A stretch of DNA of 22,652 nucleotides from a virus. The position numbers were made by a program, and so were the translations under genes. Every line of letters starts with the position of its first letter. The stretch's first letter is position 1. The notes below the pieces were generated by a model. It did not search any database, was not told the origin of the DNA, and saw only the letters and a list, made by a program, of their open reading frames with translations. This document shows positions 7,527-14,240 of the stretch, in pieces. The stretch is taken from positions 1-22,652 of the IMG/VR virus record IMGVR_UViG_3300018428_000211; one strand, 5' to 3'.

Positions 7527-8087
7527 ATGAATTTTTATAATCTGTGGCCAACTAAATTAAGTATTGGTCATTTTCATGTCGAAGGTTTATCAGACTATAT
7601 TCTTACAAATTATGATCTTAATACACCAGAGAATGGTGAATTAGCTGGTAAAAATTTTTTCGATAATGATTCAAAACCAATTAAAGAATTTAAAAAAGTA
7701 GTTTATAATTGTTTTGATGAATATTTACAGAAAACTATAAATAAGTCTATAAGTGATTTTGCAGGTTATCGAACAAACGCTTGGATAACAAAAATGACAA
7801 ATACGGGAATGAATTTTCATAATCATCGTGGTAATCTTTTATCAGCCGTTTTTTATCCACTTGCTGAAGTAACAGATGCTGGTGGGTCGATTGTTTTTCA
7901 TGATCCAAGATTTAACGCAAATAGAGGTTATCCACCACCTTTTTATCATTTATTTGAAAAGGAAGAATATATACCAGAAACAGGAGATGTTTTTATTTTC
8001 CCGAGTTTCTTGTATCATTCAGTAAGTCCTTATTTTTCTGATTATAGAATTTGCATTCCTGTAGATTTACAGTTGTTCACTGAGTAA
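7527..8087 (+). CDS. 2OG-Fe(II) oxygenase superfamily protein (TIGR02466-like)
   Basis: A 186-residue protein starting MNFYNLWPTKLSIG, the typical opening of TIGR02466-like phage oxygenases. The jelly-roll core shows HNH at 98-100 followed by LLSAVFYP, then GGSIVFHDPR at 119-128, GDVFIFPSFLYHSV (H164 as distal metal ligand) and YRICIPVD (R174 for 2OG). The usual family order is HxH/HxD, GG-strand, FPS-H, R, so the ligands look intact. Such proteins are frequent in marine T4-like phages; substrates are largely unknown, with protein or nucleotide hydroxylation proposed. AAAGGAG lies 10 bases before the ATG. It is transcribed divergently from the radical SAM operon across a short shared promoter region and may supply a further oxidation step to it (inference). 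Confidence 0.88.
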   Translation: MNFYNLWPTKLSIGHFHVEGLSDYILTNYDLNTPENGELAGKNFFDNDSKPIKEFKKVVYNCFDEYLQKTINKSISDFAGYRTNAWITKMTNTGMNFHNHRGNLLSAVFYPLAEVTDAGGSIVFHDPRFNANRGYPPPFYHLFEKEEYIPETGDVFIFPSFLYHSVSPYFSDYRICIPVDLQLFTE

Positions 8088-8091
8088 TTCA

Positions 8092-8131
8092 TATAAATAA
8101 CATAAATGATAAATTCTAATATAGATAAATA
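8092..8131 (+). promoter_or_regulatory. T4-type late promoter elements (two) before the 8166 gene
   Basis: TATAAATA, the exact T4 late promoter -10 sequence, is at 8092-8099, and a second ATAAATA core (GATAAATA) is at 8124-8131. Both lie in the 78-base gap before the gene at 8166. Late promoters of this type need no -35 and are read by polymerase carrying the phage sigma (gp55) and clamp. Confidence 0.65.
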
Positions 8132-8165
8132 AAGAAGTAAATAACTTAAACATGGAGAAGAAAAC

Positions 8166-8549
8166 ATGGCTTTTACATATACATATTCTGTTACTAATCT
8201 TAAAGTAAAAGATGAAGTAAACAGTGATGGTGTTACATTATCTAATGCTGTCTGCCAAACTTATTGGAAAGTAACTGGTACAGACGAAAACGGTGATTCA
8301 GGTGAATTTTCTGGCGCAACACCATTTAGCGCATCAGAAGTATCTGAAGGCGCTTTTGTAGCATTTGAAGATTTACAAGAATCAGATGTTATTGGTTGGA
8401 TTCAAGCTGTAGTTGATGGCGACGCTGATTATAAAGCACACATTGATGCACAAATTCAAAGACAAATTGACGAAACGGCAACGACAGAGCCAGATACACT
8501 TCCTTGGGCTTCAGCACCAGAAGCTGATCCAGCTGAAGTAGACTCTTAA
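8166..8549 (+). CDS. Small late protein, probable virion or tail-associated (paralogue 1)
   Basis: A 127-residue acidic protein: MAFTYTYSVTNLKVKDEVN, then NAVCQTYWKVTGTDENGDSG, a short beta domain, an IGWIQ helix and an IDAQIQRQIDE helix, ending in a Pro/Ala/Asp-rich tail. It resembles small uncharacterised proteins of cyanophage-like genomes whose role is not established. GGAGAAG is eight bases before the ATG. It is followed by a diverged tandem paralogue. Late promoter elements and its position just before the late glycan and structural genes make a virion or assembly role likely, but nothing in the sequence proves it. Confidence 0.8.
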   Translation: MAFTYTYSVTNLKVKDEVNSDGVTLSNAVCQTYWKVTGTDENGDSGEFSGATPFSASEVSEGAFVAFEDLQESDVIGWIQAVVDGDADYKAHIDAQIQRQIDETATTEPDTLPWASAPEADPAEVDS

Positions 8550-8557
8550 GAATAAGT

Positions 8558-8565
8558 TATAAATA
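8558..8565 (+). promoter_or_regulatory. T4-type late promoter
   Basis: Exact TATAAATA in the 38-base gap before the 8588 gene, about 23 bases before its GTG start. The gene's AAAGGA ribosome site lies between, so the leader would be short. Confidence 0.65.
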
Positions 8566-8587
8566 AAATTAAACAAAGGATTCTGTC

Positions 8588-8917
8588 GTGAATTATTCGT
8601 ATCACATCTTAAAACTTGGATTGAGAGATGAAACAAATACAGACGGAGAAGTAAACGAAAATTCTGTAGTAGAAATTCAATGGAAAAAAATTGCTACAGA
8701 TACTGATGGAATAACTGCTAGTTATGTTGGTAAAACATTAGTAAGTTCCGAATCTACTTCTTCATCTGATTTTGTTGCATTAGCTGATTTAACTAAAGAT
8801 ATAGTTCTTAATTGGGTTATGTCTGATATTAGTGCTAAGCAAGATAAAATAAATAATACATTACAAAATAAAATAGATAAAAAGAAAACAACATTTACTA
8901 CTCCTAACTGGAATTAG
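8588..8917 (+). CDS. Small late protein, tandem paralogue 2
   Basis: A 109-residue paralogue of the upstream gene. Shared landmarks in order: the SY/TY start strand, KLGLRDETNTDG against NLKVKDEVNSDG, VVEIQWKK against VCQTYWKV, DFVALADLTKDIVLNWV against AFVAFEDLQESDVIGWI, and a closing amphipathic helix (LQNKIDKKK against IQRQIDE). It lacks the acidic Pro/Ala tail of its partner and is more basic at the end. The start is a GTG with AAAGGA seven bases upstream. Each copy has its own exact late promoter, so the duplication appears to have included the promoter. Function is unknown; a virion-associated role is inferred from late-type control. Confidence 0.8.
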   Translation: MNYSYHILKLGLRDETNTDGEVNENSVVEIQWKKIATDTDGITASYVGKTLVSSESTSSSDFVALADLTKDIVLNWVMSDISAKQDKINNTLQNKIDKKKTTFTTPNWN

Positions 8918-8943
8918 ATTAATGTTTATATTATGGAGGTGAT

Positions 8944-9999
8944 ATGCATGATATGCATATGGGTGGTTTGGCGACCTATGCCTTAAAAAGAGGCGGAACG
9001 TTACACCCAATTATTCTACCTAAAGAAGTATTAGGTAATGAAACTGGAATTATGAACCCATCTATCTTCCAACACAAAGGGAAGATTCTTCTAAATATCC
9101 GTCACATTAACTATATACTCTATCATAGTGAAGGAAAGAAATTCCCTCATCAGTGGGGACCGCTTGTATACGTACATCCCGAAAACGACGTAACTCTTAC
9201 TACACATAATGTAATGTGCGAGTTAGATGATAATATGAACGTCAAAAACGCCCAACGTATTAATATGGCTCTTGATACAGGTAAACCTACTTGGAACTTT
9301 GTTGGTTTAGAAGATTGTCGTTTATTTTCTTGGCATGATAAATTATATTTGTGTGGTGTTCGTAGAGATGCATACGATGATAAAGGCAAAGGTCGTATGG
9401 AGATGGCAGAAATTGATTTCATTGATGGAGAATGGAGAGAAGTATCTCGTAATCCTATTCCAGCTCCAGGCGATGATAGCTCATATTGTGAAAAAAATTG
9501 GATGCCTATTAATGACATGGAAGATCATTTTGTTAAATGGTGTAATCCTATTCAAATTGTAAAATATGATATTGAAGAAGGTACAACAACAGAAACATAT
9601 AGAGATAAATCTCCAAGAGCGCCATTTCCTAGAGATTTTAGAGGTGGTTCACAAGTCATTAGAATTGGTGACAACCAAAGAATGGCATTTGTCCACGAAA
9701 CAACTTTATTAAAAGATCCATTCGGTAGAAAAGATGGTGATTATGCTCATCGAATTCTTATTTGGGATGACGATTGGAATTTAATTCATGCAACTAAACC
9801 ATTTCATTTTATGGGAACTTATTACGATCATGTAACTAATACTGATTATAATATTGAATTTGTTACTGGTATGACAATTAGAAATAATGATATTTTAATT
9901 TCATTTGGTTGGCAAGATAATGCTTCATTTATTCTTAAATTACCAATGAAAGTATTTAATGAATTTCTAGTTAATTATGGAGATCATAATGCAATTTAA
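8944..9999 (+). CDS. Five-bladed beta-propeller glycosidase/phosphorylase-like protein (GH130/DUF377 type)
   Basis: A 351-residue protein with landmarks of the GH130 and related GH43-like five-bladed propellers: MNPSIFQHKGKILL with a conserved Arg (about R53), GLEDCRLFSWHDKLYL at 121-136, EKNWMPI at 183-189, then FRGGSQVI and FVHETTL blades. In GH130 the GLED and EKNW motifs line the active site and the enzyme phosphorolyses mannosides; here GLED-C-R replaces GLED-P-R. The substrate cannot be assigned. The start at 8944 follows GGAGGTGAT directly (only four bases after GGAGG); ATGs at 8953 and 8959 are alternatives. Its neighbours are an FkbM methyltransferase and a sugar nucleotidyltransferase, so a role in host surface glycan or virion glycan processing is plausible. 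Confidence 0.75.
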   Translation: MHDMHMGGLATYALKRGGTLHPIILPKEVLGNETGIMNPSIFQHKGKILLNIRHINYILYHSEGKKFPHQWGPLVYVHPENDVTLTTHNVMCELDDNMNVKNAQRINMALDTGKPTWNFVGLEDCRLFSWHDKLYLCGVRRDAYDDKGKGRMEMAEIDFIDGEWREVSRNPIPAPGDDSSYCEKNWMPINDMEDHFVKWCNPIQIVKYDIEEGTTTETYRDKSPRAPFPRDFRGGSQVIRIGDNQRMAFVHETTLLKDPFGRKDGDYAHRILIWDDDWNLIHATKPFHFMGTYYDHVTNTDYNIEFVTGMTIRNNDILISFGWQDNASFILKLPMKVFNEFLVNYGDHNAI

Positions 10000-11230
10000 G
10001 AATATGAAATTATTAAATGACGTTGTTCTTGATTATGATAATCCAGATAAAATTTATAAATTAGCACGCGAGTACGATAAGCTAGAACAAGGTGCCGCCG
10101 CGGCTGGCTTTTATCTACGTGCTGCTGATATGTCAGAAGGTAAAACATTTGAAGAGAAATGGCTTCAATATAAATGTATGATATTACAAGCTTTCATTTA
10201 TGAAAGAAATGAAAATAGAAACATAAGTGTTTTAGGTTTTTTAGAAATGGCAATTGAAACTTTACCTGATAGACCTGAAGCATATTATTTTATTTCAGAT
10301 TTATATGAAAGAAGAAATCAATGGCGTAATAGTTTAGTATATTCTAAAATCGGAATACAATGTTACGAAAATAAAGAAATCGATTCTATTGATAATGATG
10401 TAAATTATCCTGGTTTAGAAGCATTAAAATTTTTATATGCAAAAGCTAAATGGAAAACAGACGGTAGAGATGAATCGAAAAATTTATTATTTGATTTAAA
10501 ATATAAACATAAATTAGATAAAAATTTAGAATTAGAAGTTGATAATTATCTAAATCAAGTAAAATATCCAAGTACTTTACCATTCACTCCAGATTTATTA
10601 GAAAGATATAAATTTCCATTTGATGGTATAGAAAATGTAGAGAGTAATTATTCTCGCCATTTCCAAGATATGTTTGTATTATCTGTTACTAATGGTAAAA
10701 GAAATGGAACATTTGTAGAGATTGGTTCTGGACATCCTAAACTTTTTAATAATACATTATTACTTGAAAAAGAATTTGGGTGGAAAGGTTTATCGATAGA
10801 TATATCAGAAAGAATGTGCCATCAACATTCAAGAATGAGATCTACAGGTGTTATGATTGCAGATGCAAATAATTTAGATTATAATGAATTATTTAATTCT
10901 CATTGCTTTGAAAATAAAATAGATTTCTTAAGAATTAATGCTGAGCTCGCTTCTCTTAATACTTTACAAAAAATGCCATTTAATAAATTTGAATTTGGTA
11001 TTATACAGTTTCAACATAATAATTGTTGGTGGAATAATAATTTTAGAGAAGAATCTAGAAAGATCTTAAAAGATATTGGATATATATTAATAGTACCAGA
11101 TGTTGCAGTAGATCATTCATCTAATTATGAAGATTGGTGGATTCATCCTATGTATGTACAAAATGCTCGCACAATGAAAGGTAAAGACGGAATTAATTTT
11201 GCTTGGGATTATATGATGGAGAAATTATAA
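9989..11230 (+). CDS. TPR-repeat protein with C-terminal FkbM-like methyltransferase domain
   Basis: From the ATG at 9989 (413 aa) the N-terminal 20-185 region is helical with TPR-like units (AREYDKLEQGAAAAGFYLRA; PEAYYFISDLYERRNQWRNS). Residues about 238-390 form a Rossmann methyltransferase: GTFVEIGSGHPK is the SAM-binding loop, GWKGLSIDIS ends strand 2 with the acidic residue, and DFLRINAE and GYILIVPD follow. This is the FkbM arrangement, usually O-methylating sugars. VEIGSG replaces the common VEIGAN, and the usual DxEG-like segment is N-A-E. An upstream in-frame ATG at 9977 is less likely because GGAG at 9979-9982 is well placed for 9989. The start overlaps the propeller gene, and the next gene begins directly after the stop. 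A glycan O-methylation role is inference. Confidence 0.8.
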   Translation: MQFKNMKLLNDVVLDYDNPDKIYKLAREYDKLEQGAAAAGFYLRAADMSEGKTFEEKWLQYKCMILQAFIYERNENRNISVLGFLEMAIETLPDRPEAYYFISDLYERRNQWRNSLVYSKIGIQCYENKEIDSIDNDVNYPGLEALKFLYAKAKWKTDGRDESKNLLFDLKYKHKLDKNLELEVDNYLNQVKYPSTLPFTPDLLERYKFPFDGIENVESNYSRHFQDMFVLSVTNGKRNGTFVEIGSGHPKLFNNTLLLEKEFGWKGLSIDISERMCHQHSRMRSTGVMIADANNLDYNELFNSHCFENKIDFLRINAELASLNTLQKMPFNKFEFGIIQFQHNNCWWNNNFREESRKILKDIGYILIVPDVAVDHSSNYEDWWIHPMYVQNARTMKGKDGINFAWDYMMEKL

Positions 11231-11992
11231 ATGAAAGTAGTTTTAGTTACTGGAGGATTTGATCCAATTCACTCTGGTCATATTGCATATTTTAGAGCAG
11301 CAAAAAAATTAGGTGATAAACTTGTCGTTGGATTAAATTCAGATGAGTGGTTGGAGCGTAAAAAAGGTAGAGCATTTATGCCTTGGAATGAGCGTCTTGC
11401 TATTGTTAATAATTTAGAAATGGTAGATGAAACGTTTACATTTTTAGATGATGATAATACAGCAAAAAACTTTATACTACAAGTAAGAGCTCATTATCCT
11501 GACGCTCATTTAATATTTGCAAACGGCGGTGACCGTACATCGGATAATATTCCAGAAATGGATGTAGAAGATAATAATATTACATTTGAATTTGCGGTGG
11601 GAGGAGACGATAAAAAGAACTCTTCAAGTTGGATTTTATCAGAATGGGATAAACCAAAGACTCAAAGACACTGGGGATATTATAGAAATTTAGATCAAAA
11701 TGGTCATTGGAAAGTAAAAGAACTTACTATTGCAAAAGATAAAAATTTATCAGATCAAAGACATTTTAAAAGATCTGAACATTGGCATATCGTTGATGGA
11801 GATCTTATGATGAATTTAGAATTCGAAGATGGTCTTAAAACTTCTCAGATCTATCATTCTGGTGATAGTATTGATATTCCTGTTAATACTTGGCATTACG
11901 CTGTTAATGTCGGATCTGATCCAGTTAAAGTAATCGAAGTTTGGATGGGATCTGAATTATCAGAAGAAGACATAGAAAGAAGAACACTATGA
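11231..11992 (+). CDS. Cytidylyltransferase-like domain fused to a ManC-type cupin
   Basis: A 253-residue two-domain protein. Residues 1 to about 137 are an HxGH nucleotidyltransferase: GGFDPIHSGH puts H14 and H17 in the nucleotide site, NERLAIV follows, and KNSSSWIL at 129-136 corresponds to the ISSTxI motif. Residues about 147-245 are a cupin like the C-terminal isomerase half of mannose-1-phosphate guanylyltransferases: HFKRSEHWHIVDGD (H178, H184, H186) and IPVNTWHYAVN (H222) give the metal site. The first domain would join a nucleotide to a sugar- or polyol-phosphate, as in glycerol-3-phosphate cytidylyltransferase or heptose adenylyltransferase; the cupin may isomerise or bind the sugar. 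It starts directly after the methyltransferase stop, without a separate promoter. Confidence 0.85.
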   Translation: MKVVLVTGGFDPIHSGHIAYFRAAKKLGDKLVVGLNSDEWLERKKGRAFMPWNERLAIVNNLEMVDETFTFLDDDNTAKNFILQVRAHYPDAHLIFANGGDRTSDNIPEMDVEDNNITFEFAVGGDDKKNSSSWILSEWDKPKTQRHWGYYRNLDQNGHWKVKELTIAKDKNLSDQRHFKRSEHWHIVDGDLMMNLEFEDGLKTSQIYHSGDSIDIPVNTWHYAVNVGSDPVKVIEVWMGSELSEEDIERRTL

Positions 11993-12013
11993 TGGTTTGT
12001 AAGGCATAAGCCT

Positions 12014-12042
12014 ATTATACCAAAGATTCTAAACGTTGTCAA
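12014..12042 (-). promoter_or_regulatory. Perfect extended -10 sigma70 promoter pointing antisense to the glycan genes
   Basis: On the minus strand TTGACA (12042-12037), exactly 17 bases, then TATAAT (12019-12014) preceded by TGG, an extended -10. The predicted start is near 12007, running antisense into the nucleotidyltransferase gene. No minus-strand gene follows until 7457, so the product would be an antisense RNA or a very long leader to the radical SAM operon. It is back-to-back with the late promoter at 12052. Confidence 0.65.
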
Positions 12043-12051
12043 CCCTTTTTT

Positions 12052-12059
12052 TATAAATA
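12052..12059 (+). promoter_or_regulatory. T4-type late promoter before the structural block
   Basis: Exact TATAAATA, 31 bases before the ATG of the gene at 12091, with a GGAG ribosome site between. It lies 10 bases from the -35 of the minus-strand sigma70 promoter. Confidence 0.7.
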
Positions 12060-12090
12060 ATTAGAAAATAAATTAATAAAGGAGAAATAA

Positions 12091-12495
12091 ATGGCCTTTC
12101 AATTATCTGTCGATGCAAGAAATGCTACTTTGCAAGGTCTTGAAGATGAAATCGGCGAAAATCCAGTACTTACAATTAATACGGGAAGTGTTCCTGCTAA
12201 TTGTGGCGCAGCTAATACAGGTACTGTTCTTGCTACTATGGTATTACCAAATGATTGGCTCGGCGCTCCAGTTAATGGTCAAATTGCTCTTTCAGGCACT
12301 TGGCAAGATTTATCAGCAGATGCTGCTGGTACAGCTGGTTATTTTAGAGTACATGATTCAGGCGCTAACTGTCATATTCAAGGAACTGTTTCAGCAACGG
12401 GCGCAGGTGGCGATATGCAATTAGATAATACTAATATTGCGCAAGGACAGCAAATCACAATTACTACATTTACGATTACTGCTGGCGGCGAATAA
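12091..12495 (+). CDS. Phage virion-type protein, beta-rich
   Basis: A 134-residue protein of a type widespread in tailed phages: MAFQLSVDARNATLQGLEDEIGENPVL, INTGSVPANCGAANTGTVLA, a GTWQDLSADAAGTAGYFR strand pair, CHIQGTVSATGAGGDM and a final QQITITTFTITAG strand. Such proteins are annotated as structural or hypothetical in many phages and probably form a small jelly-roll attached to tail or capsid; the exact role is not established. AAGGAG precedes the ATG and an exact late promoter lies upstream. It opens a run of three small virion-type genes just before the neck genes. Confidence 0.82.
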   Translation: MAFQLSVDARNATLQGLEDEIGENPVLTINTGSVPANCGAANTGTVLATMVLPNDWLGAPVNGQIALSGTWQDLSADAAGTAGYFRVHDSGANCHIQGTVSATGAGGDMQLDNTNIAQGQQITITTFTITAGGE

Positions 12496-12510
12496 CACAG
12501 GTAAATTCTC

Positions 12511-13092
12511 ATGTCAGCAAACGGCTCAGTATCCGCTTCAATAGATTACGGGTTTTTTGGTGGCGGATATATAAGAGTAAAAGGTAGTGTAGATTCTACC
12601 TTTTCTTTATCTTCAGATATTACAGGTTATGTACCTATTGTTGGAGAGATTAGTAATCTCAATATACCTTTTACTTTCACTTCTGAAGCTGGTAAAGATC
12701 CAATACGCGGATATGCATATGGTGTTATTAATTTTAGTGGAAGCGGTACTGGTAAACTTGGTGATACAATATATGGTGACTTAAATTATCCTTGGATTTA
12801 TTTTACCGGAAGCGCAACAGGTAAAAACATAACTCACGGTTATTTTGATAATACATTAGAATTTAGTTCTGCTTCAAGAGCTGCACAATTTGAAGATGCA
12901 GATACTGCTGGAAGAATTACTTTTAGTTTAAGTTCTATTGCACTAAATTATACTACTCTCACTAAATCAAGAGTTGGCCAAAATTTCTCTAGAGTGATTG
13001 ATAATACTAATAATACGAGAATCGATAATCCAATAAATGATGTTTTTATTAGATCTGATGGTTCAAATATTGTGACTATTATACAAAAATAA
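12511..13092 (+). CDS. Uncharacterised beta-rich protein, probable virion component
   Basis: A 193-residue protein I do not recognise. It is rich in Gly, Ser, Thr and Asn with repeated short beta strands (GGGYIRVKGSVDSTFSLS, FTFTSEAGKD, INFSGSGTGKLGDTIYGD), with no Cys and no enzyme motif. This composition suits a tail, fibre or head-decoration protein. It starts 15 bases after the previous gene with only a weak AGG ribosome site, so it is probably co-transcribed and perhaps coupled. A structural role rests on composition and position only. Confidence 0.72.
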   Translation: MSANGSVSASIDYGFFGGGYIRVKGSVDSTFSLSSDITGYVPIVGEISNLNIPFTFTSEAGKDPIRGYAYGVINFSGSGTGKLGDTIYGDLNYPWIYFTGSATGKNITHGYFDNTLEFSSASRAAQFEDADTAGRITFSLSSIALNYTTLTKSRVGQNFSRVIDNTNNTRIDNPINDVFIRSDGSNIVTIIQK

Positions 13093-13111
13093 AAAGATAG
13101 TACTAATTTTT

Positions 13112-13119
13112 AATAAATA
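13112..13119 (+). promoter_or_regulatory. Probable late promoter variant
   Basis: AATAAATA, one base off TATAAATA but keeping the ATAAATA core, in the 53-base gap before the 13146 gene. In AT-rich DNA this could be chance, but it falls only in the intergenic position expected. Confidence 0.45.
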
Positions 13120-13145
13120 AAACATAAAGATATTGGAGAAACTAA

Positions 13146-13478
13146 ATGGCGGCTACGTTTTATATAAAGCAAAATGATACTGCGCCTGCCCTAGAAGCTG
13201 TTTTAACAGACTCACAAGGTAGAGCACGATCGTTAGCCCAAGCATCTACTGTAAAATTTCATATGTCTACCGAATCTGGTAACAATGTAATTTCTGGTGC
13301 AACCGGTACCATTGTAAATGCCGACAAAGGAATTGTATTATATACTTGGCAATCAGGAGATACTTCTGATGATGGTTCTTATAAAGCAGAATTTCAAGTT
13401 GAATATAACGATGGAAAAATAGAAACATTCCCAAATTCAAGTTATATCAAAGTTATTATTAAGAGCGAGTTAGCTTAA
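13146..13478 (+). CDS. BppU N-terminal-like baseplate/virion protein
   Basis: A 110-residue protein with the pattern of BppU/DUF2479-type N-terminal domains: FYIKQNDTAPALEAVLTDSQG, TVKFHMSTESG, IVNADKGIVLYTWQSGDT, GSYKAEFQVEYNDGKIETFPN. In lactococcal phages BppU joins receptor-binding proteins to the baseplate; stand-alone domains like this are common beside tail genes of many phages, with unproven function. TTGGAGAA precedes the ATG and a late-type element lies in the gap upstream. The gp13 gene follows after 15 bases with its own AAGGAG. Confidence 0.78.
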   Translation: MAATFYIKQNDTAPALEAVLTDSQGRARSLAQASTVKFHMSTESGNNVISGATGTIVNADKGIVLYTWQSGDTSDDGSYKAEFQVEYNDGKIETFPNSSYIKVIIKSELA

Positions 13479-13493
13479 TTAAGGAGCAATTAA

Positions 13494-14237
13494 ATGGCAC
13501 AGCCAACTACAAGAGATGAATTCAAAGATTACATTCTAAGAAAGATTGGCGCTCCTGTAATCGAAGTTAACGTGTCTGATGAGCAGATAGATGATAGAGT
13601 AGAAGAAGCATTATCTTTCTGGAGAGATTATCATTATAATGGTAGTCAATTAGTTTATCTAAAACACGAATTAACAGCAGAAGATATCGAAAACGGATAT
13701 ATTACATTACCTCAAAAACTTCTTGGTATCTCAAAAGTATTTGATCTAAATACTTCTATTTCTACTGGCACAGGTATCTTTAATGTACAATATCAATTTG
13801 TACTAAATAATCTTACAGACCTCACAGGATATAGTATTCAAAATTATTGGATGACTATGTCTCATATGGCATTCTTACAAGAGTGGCTTGTAGGACATCC
13901 TTTAATACGTTATAATAGACATGTTAATAGGCTCCATATTGATGCAGATAAGGCAGCATTAAGGGAAGGAGGCTTTATTATCATTGAGGCCTATGACGTT
14001 ATTGATGAAGAGTTTTATGAGGATGTATGGTCAGACAGATGGCTTCAGAACTATGCTTCCGTGCTAGTCCGTGAGCAGTGGGGATTAAATTTAACTAAGT
14101 TTACAAATATGCAATTAGTTGGTGGCGTCACGTTTAATGGTGAGCAAATTTTGCAAGAAGCAAGAACAGAACGTCAACAAATGGAAGAAGATGCAATAAG
14201 AACATTACAACCATTGACATATAACTTTATTGGATAA
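13494..14237 (+). CDS. 13: Neck protein gp13
   Basis: A 247-residue homologue of T4 gp13, which with gp14 forms the neck that closes the filled head and joins it to the tail. The N-terminus (TTRDEFKDYILRKIGAPVIEVNVSDEQIDDRVEEAL) is the conserved gp13 helix pattern of T4-like phages, followed by LPQKLLGISKVF. It is shorter than T4 gp13 (309 aa), as is usual in marine relatives. The order gp13-gp14-gp15 with three- and one-base gaps confirms it. The stretch from about 13,920 to 14,090 is richer in G and C and uses different synonymous codons from its flanks, a possible recombination patch. Confidence 0.92.
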   Translation: MAQPTTRDEFKDYILRKIGAPVIEVNVSDEQIDDRVEEALSFWRDYHYNGSQLVYLKHELTAEDIENGYITLPQKLLGISKVFDLNTSISTGTGIFNVQYQFVLNNLTDLTGYSIQNYWMTMSHMAFLQEWLVGHPLIRYNRHVNRLHIDADKAALREGGFIIIEAYDVIDEEFYEDVWSDRWLQNYASVLVREQWGLNLTKFTNMQLVGGVTFNGEQILQEARTERQQMEEDAIRTLQPLTYNFIG

Positions 14238-14240
14238 AAC

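Noticed and set aside
9150-9518. Minus-strand frame inside the propeller gene
   Set aside because: Shadow of a protein with clear family motifs on the plus strand; no ribosome site.
11750-11778. Inverted repeat TCAGATC/GATCTGA followed by a T-rich stretch on the minus strand, possible terminator of the antisense RNA
   Set aside because: A short AT-leaning stem with a 15-base loop inside coding sequence; too weak to call, though worth checking if antisense RNA is found.
11993-12016. Small hairpin AGGC-ATAA-GCCT as a terminator after the nucleotidyltransferase gene
   Set aside because: Only four base pairs, and the T-run is about 30 bases further on; the bases are better explained by the minus-strand promoter.
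12113-12424. Alternative plus-strand frame inside the 12091 virion gene
   Set aside because: Leu/Gln-rich out-of-frame reading of a recognisable phage protein.
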